Below, one piece after another: positions 24,966-32,844 of a stretch of 32,969 nt of DNA. The position numbers and the translations under genes are program-made. How positions within the stretch are numbered: position 1 is the stretch's first letter; each line of letters starts with the position of its first letter. The DNA comes from Rhodanobacteraceae bacterium (GTDB taxonomy: Bacteria; Pseudomonadota; Gammaproteobacteria; Xanthomonadales; Rhodanobacteraceae), in the NCBI GenBank assembly GCA_027019085.1, contig JALUXG010000050.1, positions 1-32,969 on the forward strand. The letters run 5' to 3'. A model generated the notes under the pieces. It saw only the letters and a list, made by a program, of their open reading frames with translations. It made no database searches and had not been told where the DNA came from.

Positions 24966-25961
24966 ATGGCTGCCCCGACTCGCAAACGCCCGCCCCCACG
25001 CAAGACCGCGTCGCGTTCCATGCCGCAGCGTACGCGCCCCGAGGATGCCTCCGATCGCGCCGGGCAAGTGCTGGGCTGGCTGCTTGCACGCCTGCCGCCG
25101 CGCTGGCGTCCCGGTGTCTATGATTATCTGGTACTCACGCGCATGGACCGCCCGGTGGGCGCGCTGCTGCTGCTGTGGGCCTGCTGGTGGGCCTTGTGGC
25201 TGGCCGCCGGGGACTTTCCGCCATTGAAACCGTGGCTGATCTTCAGCCTTGGCGTGTTCGTGATGCGATCGGCCGGCTGCGCCATCAACGATTTTGCCGA
25301 TCGCAAGCTCGATGCACGCGTGCGCCGCACCCGTGAAAGGCCCGTCGCCGCGGGACGCATCCGGCCGGCACAGGCACTGATCGCGTTCGTGGTGCTGCTG
25401 GCCATCGCCTTCGGGCTGGTGCTGCTGACCAACAGGCTGACCCTGCAGCTCTCCTTCGCCGGCGCCGCGCTGGCTGCGGTGTATCCCTTCACCAAGCGTT
25501 ACACGCACCTGCCGCAGGTGGTGCTGGGCGCGGCCTTCGGCTGGTCGATCCCGATGGCCTTCGCCGCCGTCACCAACCACGTGCCGCCGCTGGCCTGGCT
25601 GCTGTTCCTGGCCAATATCGTGTGGTCGACCCTGTATGACACCGAATACGCGATGGTCGACCGCGAGGATGATCTCAGGGCCGGCGCCAAATCCACCGCC
25701 ATCCTGTTCGGCGAACTGGACCGGCTGATCATCGGCATGCTGATGGCCACCTTCCTGCTGGCCATGGCCATGGTCGGTCACCGTGCACAGCTGGGCTGGC
25801 CGTACTGGTACGCACTGGCTGCCGCAGCCATCCTCATGGCCTGGCAACAATGGCTGATCCGCGATCGCGATCGCCTGGCCTGCCTGGCCGCCTTCCGCAA
25901 CAACAACTGGGTCGGTTTCGTGCTCTGGCTGGGCATCGCCATGGCGCTGGCCTTGCGCTAG
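24966..25961 (+). CDS. ubiA: 4-hydroxybenzoate polyprenyltransferase
   Basis: A 331-aa inner-membrane prenyltransferase of the UbiA family, expected to attach the polyprenyl chain to 4-hydroxybenzoate in ubiquinone synthesis. The two Asp-rich motifs that bind prenyl diphosphate through Mg are present: NDFADRKLD (from about residue 108) and DTEYAMVDREDD (from about 225). About eight or nine hydrophobic helices surround them. Compared with E. coli UbiA (about 290 aa) it has a basic, proline-rich N-terminal extension of some 35 residues, so ATG 25020 is an alternative start. I keep 24966 because a candidate -10 suggests leaderless expression from it. It follows ilvN by 39 nt but belongs to another pathway. 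Confidence 0.92.
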   Translation: MAAPTRKRPPPRKTASRSMPQRTRPEDASDRAGQVLGWLLARLPPRWRPGVYDYLVLTRMDRPVGALLLLWACWWALWLAAGDFPPLKPWLIFSLGVFVMRSAGCAINDFADRKLDARVRRTRERPVAAGRIRPAQALIAFVVLLAIAFGLVLLTNRLTLQLSFAGAALAAVYPFTKRYTHLPQVVLGAAFGWSIPMAFAAVTNHVPPLAWLLFLANIVWSTLYDTEYAMVDREDDLRAGAKSTAILFGELDRLIIGMLMATFLLAMAMVGHRAQLGWPYWYALAAAAILMAWQQWLIRDRDRLACLAAFRNNNWVGFVLWLGIAMALALR

Positions 25962-25985
25962 GCGTACCGACAGACGGCCCCGCCG

Positions 25986-26003
25986 ATCTGCATGCATGCA
26001 GAT
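25986..26003. repeat. 18-bp perfect palindrome after ubiA
   Basis: ATCTGCATGCATGCAGAT is fully self-complementary and lies 24 nt past the ubiA stop, between convergent ubiA and the ComF gene. It can form a hairpin or a protein-binding dyad. No U-tract follows, and its role is unknown. Confidence 0.5.
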
Positions 26004-26020
26004 GCCCGGATACCCCCAGA

Positions 26021-26043
26021 GGGCGCGTACGACTCCCGCGCCC
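26021..26043. terminator. Candidate hairpin terminator between ubiA and comF-like gene
   Basis: GGGCGCG pairs with CGCGCCC around a 9-nt loop, 9 nt from the ComF stop on the minus strand. There is no U-tract in either direction, so the call rests on the convergent position. Confidence 0.4.
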
Positions 26044-26052
26044 GGATTCCCT

Positions 26053-26754
26053 TCAGCCGCGCCCAGGCAGCGGCGCCCGTGCCAGCGCCCAGACATCGAC
26101 ACGCCGCGCACCGGCCCGCTTGAGTACCCGCGCCAGTTCCGACAGGGTCGCGCCGGTGGTCATGACGTCATCGACCAGCGCCACGTGCGCGGGCCAGGAC
26201 ACCGCACCGCGCAGCACGAACGCATCACGCACGTTGCCGTGGCGACGGCGGGCATCGAGCTCGGTTTGCGGCGGCGTGGCGCGCTGTCGATGCAGCAGGC
26301 CGCTGCGCACGGGCCATCGATGTCGACGTGCCAGACAGCGCGCCAGCTCCAGCGCCTGGTTGTAGCCGCGCGTACGCATGCGGCTGCGATGCAACGGCAC
26401 CGGGATCAGCCACTGCGGCCGGCAAGGCGGCGTACATTGTGCCCACAAGGTCCCCAGCACGCGCCCTGCGGCCAGGTTGCCGGAAAACTTGAAGCGCGAT
26501 TCCAGACGGTCCAGCGGCCAGGCATAGCGATAGGGCGCCCACGCACTGTCCCATGCCGGGGGCCGGCCAAGGCAGGAACCGCAACGCGCCGCCGGGAACG
26601 GCAGGGGCAGTGCGCAATGCGCGCAGCACACCGCATTGAGGGGCATGTCGGCACGGCATGCCGCGCACAGATCCAGCCCCTCGCCCGCAGCCGCACACAG
26701 CAGACAGCGGAAGGGCAACAGTTGCTCTTGCGCCTTCTGCCACAGGCGATGCAT
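26053..26754 (-). CDS. comF: ComF/GntX-family amidophosphoribosyltransferase-like protein
   Basis: A 233-aa double zinc-finger plus phosphoribosyltransferase-fold protein. Cysteine pairs CLLC, CAAC, CAHC and CGSC in the first 80 residues form the N-terminal zinc-binding part. VALVDDVMTTGATLSE near the C-terminus is the PRPP-binding motif. ComF is needed for DNA uptake in naturally competent bacteria, and the E. coli relative GntX has a different reported link, so function is known only at family level. ATG 26754 (MHRLWQKAQEQLLPFRCLLC) gives the usual length of 230-240 aa; in-frame ATGs at 26787 and 26868 would add unconserved residues, and the last lies inside the biotin dyad. It is divergent from bioB, a neighbourhood also known in enterics. 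Confidence 0.85.
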   Translation of the reverse strand: MHRLWQKAQEQLLPFRCLLCAAAGEGLDLCAACRADMPLNAVCCAHCALPLPFPAARCGSCLGRPPAWDSAWAPYRYAWPLDRLESRFKFSGNLAAGRVLGTLWAQCTPPCRPQWLIPVPLHRSRMRTRGYNQALELARCLARRHRWPVRSGLLHRQRATPPQTELDARRRHGNVRDAFVLRGAVSWPAHVALVDDVMTTGATLSELARVLKRAGARRVDVWALARAPLPGRG

Positions 26755-26861
26755 GCAGCCCGGTTGCCGATTCCTCGCGCTTTCCATGCACCGAGGATGA
26801 CGCACTGCCCATGTCCCGTCTGTCGGTGCAGGCCGCATTGGCCTGTCCGTCTTGACCCTGG

Positions 26862-26895
26862 CTGTCAACTTTCACATGCCGTCGAAAGTTGACAT
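26862..26895. promoter_or_regulatory. BirA-type biotin operator
   Basis: TGTCAACTTT (26863-26872) and AAAGTTGACA (26885-26894) form a perfect 10-bp dyad. Aligned to the enteric bioO form, the half-sites CTGTCAACT and AGTTGACAT are separated by 16 bp, like TTGTAAACC/GGTTTACAA as I remember it. It lies between divergent comF and bioB, 53 nt upstream of bioB. The right half-site contains TTGACA (26889-26894), a possible -35 that repressor binding would block. BirA-biotinoyl-AMP is the expected regulator; the birA gene is not in the window. Confidence 0.75.
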
Positions 26896-26947
26896 ACATG
26901 CCCGCACCCACCCACACTCGCGCCGATCCCTGCCTGCGTACGTGACC

Positions 26948-27973
26948 ATGACCGACACCCTGCGCCATGACTGGAGCCGCGACGAAGTCGCCGCGCTGTT
27001 TGCCCTGCCCTTCAATGACCTGCTGGCGCGCGCCCATGCCGTGCATGCCGCACACCACGACCCCAATGCGGTGCAGGTCTCCACGCTGCTCTCGATCAAG
27101 ACCGGTGGCTGTCCCGAGGATTGCGCCTACTGCCCGCAGGCCCAGCGCTACCAGACGGGTGTCCAGGCGGAAAAACTGATGAGCGTGGAAGCGGTGCTGG
27201 AGAAGGCCAGGGCGGCCCGGGACGCCGGCGCCAGCCGCTTCTGCATGGGTGCGGCCTGGCGTGCGCCCAAGGATCGCGACATTCCCAGGGTCGCCGCCAT
27301 CGTGCGCGCGGTCAAGGCGCTGGGCCTGGAAACCTGCGCCACCCTGGGCATGCTCAAGGACGACCATGCCCGGGCGCTGAAGGATGCCGGTCTGGACTAC
27401 TACAACCACAACCTGGACACCGCGCCGGAGTTCTATGGCGAGATCATCCACACCCGTGAATACCAGGACCGCCTGGACACGCTCGAACACGTGCGCGATG
27501 CCGGCTTGAAGACCTGCTGTGGCGGTATTGTCGGCATGGGCGAATCGCGCAGCCAGCGCGCGGGGCTGCTGCAGACCCTGGCCAACCTTCCCGAGCATCC
27601 GCAGTCGGTGCCGATCAACCTGCTGGTCCAGGTCGAAGGTACGCCGCTGGCGGGCACCGAACGGCTGGACCCGTTCGAGTTCGTGCGCACCATTGCGGTC
27701 GCGCGCATCCTGATGCCGGCCTCGATGGTGCGCCTGTCGGCCGGTCGCGAGGACATGGACGAAGCCCTGCAGGCGCTGTGCTTCTTCGCCGGGGCCAATT
27801 CCATCTTCTACGGCGAGAAACTGCTGACCACCGGCAATCCGGATACCGAACGCGACCGCGCGCTGTTCGCGCGCCTGGACCTCAAGCCGCTGCAGGTGAC
27901 CGAAACCTCCGAGACCGTGCACGCCGACATTGTCGTGTCCTGCAAGCAGGCGCACGCCGAATCCGCGGCCTGA
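26948..27973 (+). CDS. bioB: Biotin synthase
   Basis: A 341-aa radical SAM enzyme inserting sulfur into dethiobiotin, the last step of biotin synthesis. The radical-SAM cluster motif CPEDCAYC gives Cys 55, 59 and 62. The sequence follows BioB throughout: [18 protein letters not shown], the METCATLGM-type segment, [21 protein letters not shown], and [16 protein letters not shown] 26948 (MTDTLRHDW) gives the standard length; the in-frame ATG at 26852 would start before the biotin operator and is rejected. GTG 26942 is a close alternative. The ribosome site is weak. It is first in the bioB-F-H-C run. Confidence 0.96.
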   Translation: MTDTLRHDWSRDEVAALFALPFNDLLARAHAVHAAHHDPNAVQVSTLLSIKTGGCPEDCAYCPQAQRYQTGVQAEKLMSVEAVLEKARAARDAGASRFCMGAAWRAPKDRDIPRVAAIVRAVKALGLETCATLGMLKDDHARALKDAGLDYYNHNLDTAPEFYGEIIHTREYQDRLDTLEHVRDAGLKTCCGGIVGMGESRSQRAGLLQTLANLPEHPQSVPINLLVQVEGTPLAGTERLDPFEFVRTIAVARILMPASMVRLSAGREDMDEALQALCFFAGANSIFYGEKLLTTGNPDTERDRALFARLDLKPLQVTETSETVHADIVVSCKQAHAESAA

Positions 27974-27990
27974 TCCGCGCACACAACGCC

Positions 27991-29193
27991 ATGCGGCCTT
28001 CTCTGCTCGCACAGCTTGACGAGGCGGTTCGCGTACGCACGGACGCGCGGCTGCATCGGCGCCTGCACGTACTCGAGCGCGACTCGAAGGGGCGAAGCAC
28101 CTTCGACGGCAAGCCGGTCATCGTCTTCAGCAGCAACGATTATCTGGGCCTGGCCTCACATCCGGACCTGGCCGCGAGCCTGGACCGCGCCGCCCGCATG
28201 CACGGACTCGGCAGCGGTGCCGCGCATCTGGTCTGCGGCCATCACCGTGAACATGCCGCGCTGGAAGAGGAACTGGCCGACTGGACCGGGCGCGAACGTG
28301 CGCTGCTGTTTTCCAGCGGCGTTGCGGCCAATCTCGGCGTGATGCAGACACTGCTGGGACGTACCGGCGAACGCCGACCGGGGCTGTGTCTGCAGGACCG
28401 TCTCAACCATGCCAGTCTGATCGACGGCGCACGCGCGACCGATGCCACCTTGCGCCGCTATCCGCATGGCGATGTCGCAGCCGCCGCCAGGATGCTCGAT
28501 GCCCAGCCCTCCGAGCCGGCCCTGCTGGCCACCGACGGTGTGTTCAGCATGGATGGCGACAGCGCCCCGCTGCCGGACCTGGCCGAATTGTGCCGTGCGC
28601 AGAACGCCATCCTGATGGTCGACGACGCCCACGGCCTGGGCGTACTCGGTCGCGAAGGCGCCGGATCGACTGCCGAGGCGGGACTGTCGCAGGACCAGGT
28701 GCCGGTACTGATGGGTACGCTGGGCAAGGCTGTGGGCACCGCGGGCGCCTTCGTTGCCGGACCCGCGTCGTTGATCGACGGTCTGGTGCAGTATGCGCGC
28801 AGTTATATCTATTCCACCGCGCCGCCGCCGGCCCTGGCTGCGGCCACGCGTGTCGCCGTGCGTCTGCTGCGCGCTGCCGACGACCGTCGCCAGATCCTGC
28901 GCGGCCATATCGAACGATTTCGCCGCGGCGCCACGCAGCTCGGCCTGCCGCTGATGCCCTCGGACACGCCTATCCAACCGCTGCTTCTGGGCAGTCCCGA
29001 ACGCGCGCTGGCCGCCGCGGGGCAGCTGGAACAGGCGGGCCTGCTGGTCACCGCAATCCGTCCGCCCACGGTTCCCGCCGGGCAGGCGCGCCTGCGCATC
29101 ACCCTGTCCGCCGCGCACACCGCACAGGACATCGACCGCCTGCTGGATGCCCTGTCCGTGCTTTCGCTCCCCCCTTCGCCACCGCCCCCGTAG
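27991..29193 (+). CDS. bioF: 8-amino-7-oxononanoate synthase
   Basis: A 400-aa PLP enzyme that condenses pimeloyl-ACP (or -CoA) with alanine, the first ring-assembly step of biotin synthesis. FSSNDYLGLASHPD, GSGAAHLVCGHHREHAALEEELA and DGVFSMDGDSAPLPDL match the alpha-oxoamine synthase family. The PLP lysine is in MGTLGKAVGTAGAF (Lys about 246). It is slightly longer than E. coli BioF (384 aa), with a proline-rich C-terminal tail. ATG 27991 follows bioB by 17 nt without a strong ribosome site. A 110-bp gap separates it from bioH. Confidence 0.95.
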   Translation: MRPSLLAQLDEAVRVRTDARLHRRLHVLERDSKGRSTFDGKPVIVFSSNDYLGLASHPDLAASLDRAARMHGLGSGAAHLVCGHHREHAALEEELADWTGRERALLFSSGVAANLGVMQTLLGRTGERRPGLCLQDRLNHASLIDGARATDATLRRYPHGDVAAAARMLDAQPSEPALLATDGVFSMDGDSAPLPDLAELCRAQNAILMVDDAHGLGVLGREGAGSTAEAGLSQDQVPVLMGTLGKAVGTAGAFVAGPASLIDGLVQYARSYIYSTAPPPALAAATRVAVRLLRAADDRRQILRGHIERFRRGATQLGLPLMPSDTPIQPLLLGSPERALAAAGQLEQAGLLVTAIRPPTVPAGQARLRITLSAAHTAQDIDRLLDALSVLSLPPSPPPP

Positions 29194-29303
29194 ACGATTG
29201 CATGGCGCACTGCACACGGCAGATGCCGCTGCGGTACAAGACCCGCCACGCCATCCGATACGCCTTCCATCATCATCACTGATGCATGCAACGTTGTTTC
29301 CCC

Positions 29304-30077
29304 ATGTCCGACCTGTACATTGAAACCCGTGGCCACGGTGAGATCCCGCTGGTCCTTGTCCATGGCTGGGCCATGCACGGCGGCGTGTTCGAGCCCCTGG
29401 CCGAAAAGCTCGACTCACGCTGCACGCTGTATCGGGTCGACCTGCCCGGCCATGGCCGCTCACGCAACAGCACGCTTGCGCTCGATCCGAGAGCCTGCGC
29501 GCAATACCTGTGCAAGCAACTGCCTGCGGCCGTGTGGCTGGGCTGGTCGATGGGTGGCCTGTTCGCCCTGACAGCCGCTCTGGAGGAGCCGGACAAGGTG
29601 CTTGGCCTGGCCATGCTGTCGTCCACACCCCGCTTTGTTCGCGACACCGACTGGCCCCATGGCATGGATCCGGACGTCTTCGTGCAATTTTCCCGTGACC
29701 TGCACACGGATTTTCGCGCCACCCTGGATCGATTCCTGGCCCTGGAAGCCATGGGCAGCGCGCACGCCCGTGAAGAAATCCGCCAGCTACGCGCCTCTGT
29801 ACTCGCTCCCGGCGAGCCCGATCCTTCGGTGCTGACCCAAGGCCTGGACCTGCTCGAACACAGTGACCTGCGTGCGCGCTTGAGCCAGCTTTGCATGCCC
29901 AGTGCATGGATCGCGGGACGTCGTGACCGTCTGGTTCCGCCGGATGCCATGCGCTGGTCCGCGCAACAGTGCGGGGGTGACTTTACCTGCATCGAGCACG
30001 CCGGGCATGCAGCCTTCCTCGGTTTTGCCGACGACGTGGTTGAGGCCCTCGAACCCCTGCTGGAGACGGCGACATGA
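29304..30077 (+). CDS. bioH: Pimeloyl-ACP methyl ester carboxylesterase
   Basis: A 257-aa alpha/beta hydrolase that removes the methyl group from pimeloyl-ACP methyl ester, ending the BioC-BioH route to the pimelate moiety. The nucleophile elbow GWSMGG places Ser at residue 82, as in E. coli BioH (256 aa). HGWAMHGGVFEPL forms the oxyanion region, and the Asp and His of the triad are in AGRRDRLVPP and EHAGHAAFLG. ATG 29304 (MSDLYIETRG) aligns with the BioH N-terminus; an ATG six codons earlier (29286) is possible. It overlaps bioC by ATGA, tying together the two enzymes that act in sequence. Confidence 0.94.
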   Translation: MSDLYIETRGHGEIPLVLVHGWAMHGGVFEPLAEKLDSRCTLYRVDLPGHGRSRNSTLALDPRACAQYLCKQLPAAVWLGWSMGGLFALTAALEEPDKVLGLAMLSSTPRFVRDTDWPHGMDPDVFVQFSRDLHTDFRATLDRFLALEAMGSAHAREEIRQLRASVLAPGEPDPSVLTQGLDLLEHSDLRARLSQLCMPSAWIAGRRDRLVPPDAMRWSAQQCGGDFTCIEHAGHAAFLGFADDVVEALEPLLETAT

Positions 30078-30964
30078 GCACGTTCCGTCTTGACCGCCAG
30101 CAGATACGCCGCGCCTTCGGCCGCGCCGCGGCAAGCTACGAGCGCCACGACGCCCTGCAACGCGCGGTGCAGCAAACCCTGCTGGAACGTCTGGACTTCC
30201 TGCTCGAATCGCCGCAACGCATTCTCGACCTGGGCGCCGGCACCGGCCGCGGCACGGCGGCGCTGAAACGGCGCTATCCGAAAGCCCGGGTCATCGCCGT
30301 AGACCTGGCGCTGCCGATGCTGCAACAGGCATCGCGCCACAGCCATTGGCGACGACGCTTCGACCGGGTGGCGGGCGAGGCCACGCAGTTGCCGTTTGCC
30401 GATCACAGCATCGACCTGCTGCATTCGAACCTGTGCATCCAGTGGTGCGACGATCTCGATGCACTGTTTGCCGAATGCGTACGGGTGCTGCGGCCCGGTG
30501 GATTTATCGCCCTGAGCACTTTCGGACCCGACACGCTGCGCGAATTGCGCGCAGCCTGGGCCGAGACCGACTCGCAGTCACACGTCGGGCGCTTCCTGGA
30601 CATGCACGATCTTGGCGACGCCATGATCCGGGCCGGCTTGCGCGACCCGGTGCTGGACGTGGACCGCTACACCCTGACCTATGCCGAACCGGCCGATCTG
30701 GCACGCGAACTCAAGGGCCTGGGTGCCACCCACGCCGACAGCACACGCAACCGCGGGCTGACCGGCAAGGCCCGCTGGCAACGCATGCTCGGGCACTACG
30801 AACGGATGCGCGATGCCGAAGGCCGCATTCCGGCCAGCTGGGAAACCATCACCGCCCATGCCTGGGGACCGGCTACGGGGCAGGCCCGACGTGGCCCCGG
30901 CGGCGGGGACATCGCCACCTTTTCACTGGATGACCTGCGCGGTAGCCGTCGACGCCGGACATGA
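30074..30964 (+). CDS. bioC: Malonyl-ACP O-methyltransferase
   Basis: A 296-aa SAM-dependent methyltransferase that methylates malonyl-ACP to prime fatty-acid-type synthesis of pimelate. RRAFGRAAASYERHDALQ is the typical BioC N-terminus. The SAM site is ILDLGAGTGRGT (about 49-60), with VIAVDLALPMLQQA and the later RVLRPGGFIALSTFGPDTLREL. It is longer than E. coli BioC (251 aa), with the extra length in the C-terminal third. ATG 30074 overlaps bioH. bioA and bioD, needed for the middle steps, are not in this window. Confidence 0.94.
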   Translation: MSTFRLDRQQIRRAFGRAAASYERHDALQRAVQQTLLERLDFLLESPQRILDLGAGTGRGTAALKRRYPKARVIAVDLALPMLQQASRHSHWRRRFDRVAGEATQLPFADHSIDLLHSNLCIQWCDDLDALFAECVRVLRPGGFIALSTFGPDTLRELRAAWAETDSQSHVGRFLDMHDLGDAMIRAGLRDPVLDVDRYTLTYAEPADLARELKGLGATHADSTRNRGLTGKARWQRMLGHYERMRDAEGRIPASWETITAHAWGPATGQARRGPGGGDIATFSLDDLRGSRRRRT

Positions 30965-30966
30965 GA

Positions 30967-30988
30967 ACGGGCGCATCCGTGCGCCCGT
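30967..30988. terminator. Hairpin between convergent bioC and OMP gene
   Basis: ACGGGCGCA pairs perfectly with TGCGCCCGT around TCCG, beginning 2 nt after the bioC stop. No U-run follows on either strand, so it is a plausible but non-canonical bidirectional terminator. Confidence 0.5.
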
Positions 30989-31021
30989 CCTGCAAGCTGC
31001 CGGCAGCCTCGAAAGGCTGTT

Positions 31022-31849
31022 TCAGAAGCTCCACCGCAGCGACGCACCGCCGCCCCAGTCCGGACTTCCGTGGGTAAAACCGGTCAACGCATACGCCTGG
31101 AACCGCAGCGTATTGCCGAGATTGTGGTTCCAGAAAGCCGAGACCTCGCTTTGCGCATAGCCTGTCGTGGCGATGCGTTCCCGGTAGTAGTAGTAGGCAC
31201 CGACGCTGTTGCCGTCATCGACCTTGTAGCTGAAGCCGGCATTGGCATTGGCGCCATTCTTGAGCTTGATGTATTGCGAACTGCCGTACCTGGTGTAGCC
31301 CACGCCGCCGAACAGCGTCCAGTTGCCGATGCCCTTGTAGGCATCGAGGTTGAGGCCGTAGTCGTTCTGACCGGTGCCCAGACCCTTGTTGGCGTCGGCG
31401 GTACCGAACTTGATCCGGGTACCCAGATCCATGCCGAATCGTTCGGTAGTGTCATAGAACAGGGTGTAACTGGCCTGTGCCACGACATCGCCCAGGCCCG
31501 AAGCTGTCGTCGAAGTCGTCGTCGTCTGCCCCGTGGGTTGACCGCCACCGAACAGCGGGTTGCGACCCAGGCCAAGTCCGAGCGGGTTGGTGTTCTTGAC
31601 CTTGCCCACGCCGGGTACGACATCACCGGTACCGGTGATGCGGATATAGGGCACGGTCAGCTTGAAGTGCCAGGACCCGGTGTCGTAGCCGAAAGTGAAC
31701 GGAACTGACCAGATACTGGTGGTCGTGGTGGTCCCGTATTTGCCGGTGGAATAATTGGCACCGGCGGAGAACGATGGCGTGCCCGCCATCGCCGGGACGG
31801 TGCAGGCCGCCGCGAGGACGCCGATACAGATCATCCGCGTACGGATCAT
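31022..31849 (-). CDS. Predicted outer-membrane beta-barrel protein, function unknown
   Basis: A 275-aa protein with a signal peptide (MIRTRMICIGVLAAACTVPAMAG). Alternating aromatic/polar beta-strand segments follow (for example TLFGGVGYTRYG, GAYYYYRERIAT and LRFQAYALTGFTHG). The C-terminal strand ends in Phe (SLRWSF), the usual signal for BAM-dependent outer-membrane insertion. A Thr-rich stretch (TGQTTTTSTTASGLGD) probably forms a loop. It resembles the broad group of small transporter-like barrels, but I do not recognise a specific family. ATG 31849 has AGGAG 6 nt upstream. The gene lies downstream of, and in the same direction as, the Ala-rich exported protein. Confidence 0.75.
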   Translation of the reverse strand: MIRTRMICIGVLAAACTVPAMAGTPSFSAGANYSTGKYGTTTTTSIWSVPFTFGYDTGSWHFKLTVPYIRITGTGDVVPGVGKVKNTNPLGLGLGRNPLFGGGQPTGQTTTTSTTASGLGDVVAQASYTLFYDTTERFGMDLGTRIKFGTADANKGLGTGQNDYGLNLDAYKGIGNWTLFGGVGYTRYGSSQYIKLKNGANANAGFSYKVDDGNSVGAYYYYRERIATTGYAQSEVSAFWNHNLGNTLRFQAYALTGFTHGSPDWGGGASLRWSF

Positions 31850-31880
31850 GGTGAACTCCTTGATTTGGGCTTGGGTCAGG

Positions 31881-31909
31881 GCCGCCGGGCGCGTTGGGCG
31901 CCCGACGGC
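31881..31909. repeat. Hairpin between exported protein and OMP genes
   Basis: GCCGCCGGGCGC pairs with GCGCCCGACGGC around a 5-nt loop with one mismatch. It lies between two minus-strand genes and has no U-tract. It may be a partial terminator for the 31983-32744 gene or an RNA-stability element. Confidence 0.5.
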
Positions 31910-31982
31910 AGTTCAACGGGTTCAACACAGGTGATGAAGCATCGAACCGCCCGTGGGGAATTGAACCCGGGATGCAGGTGAA

Positions 31983-32744
31983 TCAGTTGCCCGGACCACC
32001 CGCATGGCTCGGAATGTCCGGCCGCTGCGGCATGGTCGGGCGTGTCGGGCGCTGGACGGGCAAGCCGGACACGTCGGGGCGGGCGCCCATCGAGCCGTGT
32101 GCATCGATATTCGCCTGGGCTTGCGCGGTGCCGCGCAATCCGGCCTCCTGACCCGTACCGGCGCCCAGGTTGGCCTGTGCATTGGCATGCGCCTTGGCAT
32201 CCGCGGATCCGTGCATGCCGGCCTGGCTCATGGCGGTGTGCGACGAGGACACGATCGCCCCGAGATTCAAGCCCAGGGTCTTGGCGACCTGGCCCCAGCC
32301 TGCACCGGATGCACGCAGACCCAGGATGCCCTGCATGTCCAGCGTGCTGCCGTCGGACAGTGTCACGGTACCGCCATTCAGGGCGGCTTCGAGCTGGCTG
32401 GCCGTCGGGCTGGTGATGCCGGCCGCAGCAAGTTCGGCCTGCGCCAGCGCGAGGCTGATGTTGACCTCACCGTAACCCATGGCACCCGTCGCGGGGGTGA
32501 ATGTGGTGTCGCCGGAGGCCGAACTCAGGGTGATTTGCGAACCGCTTTGCAACCCCTGGATCAGCGCCTTGGCGTTGCTTTCGGATCCGGCCAGTGCCGT
32601 GTACCGGGTCACCAGCTGGGCGCTGGCCTGCCCCGTGGCATCGGTATTCGTCTCGCTCGAGGTGCCGGCCATCGCCAGTCCCGATGCCAAAAGCGCGCAC
32701 AGGGCCACGATCCATAGCCGTGGATGGGAAAGTATCCTGTTCAT
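31983..32744 (-). CDS. Ala/Gly-rich exported protein, function unknown
   Basis: A 253-aa protein with a clear signal peptide (MNRILSHPRLWIVALCALLASGLAMAG). A middle region follows (about 30-140) containing repeated SGSQITL and GGTVTLSDGSTLD-like segments. Then comes ASGAGWGQVAKTLGLNLGAIVSSSH, a short motif I have seen in other small exported proteins. The C-terminal tail is rich in Ala, Gln and Asn and then Pro (RPTRPTMPQRPDIPSH), so it is probably disordered. No catalytic motif is evident. ATG 32744 has an AGAGAGAAG purine run upstream. Its promoter region is only about 100 bp and abuts an ISL3-type element. Confidence 0.7.
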   Translation of the reverse strand: MNRILSHPRLWIVALCALLASGLAMAGTSSETNTDATGQASAQLVTRYTALAGSESNAKALIQGLQSGSQITLSSASGDTTFTPATGAMGYGEVNISLALAQAELAAAGITSPTASQLEAALNGGTVTLSDGSTLDMQGILGLRASGAGWGQVAKTLGLNLGAIVSSSHTAMSQAGMHGSADAKAHANAQANLGAGTGQEAGLRGTAQAQANIDAHGSMGARPDVSGLPVQRPTRPTMPQRPDIPSHAGGPGN

Positions 32745-32844
32745 GATGTCTTCTCTCTCTGATATTCCGCTTGTGTGTGTTCATCCCTGGTCTGGATGCA
32801 TCCGCCCGGTAACCGGTCGATGCCTCCCTCCGACGCTACCTGTT

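Noticed and set aside
23469-26111. 880-codon open frame on the minus strand across ilvB, ilvN and ubiA
   Set aside because: It lies opposite well-conserved genes, has low-complexity His/Gln/Gly-rich composition and no domain. It is an antisense shadow of GC-rich codon use, like the long minus frame at 18609-21107.
29202-29282. 26-codon ORF ending in four His between bioF and bioH
   Set aside because: No ribosome site, no recognisable domain; the His run comes from a CAT repeat and the frame is probably chance.
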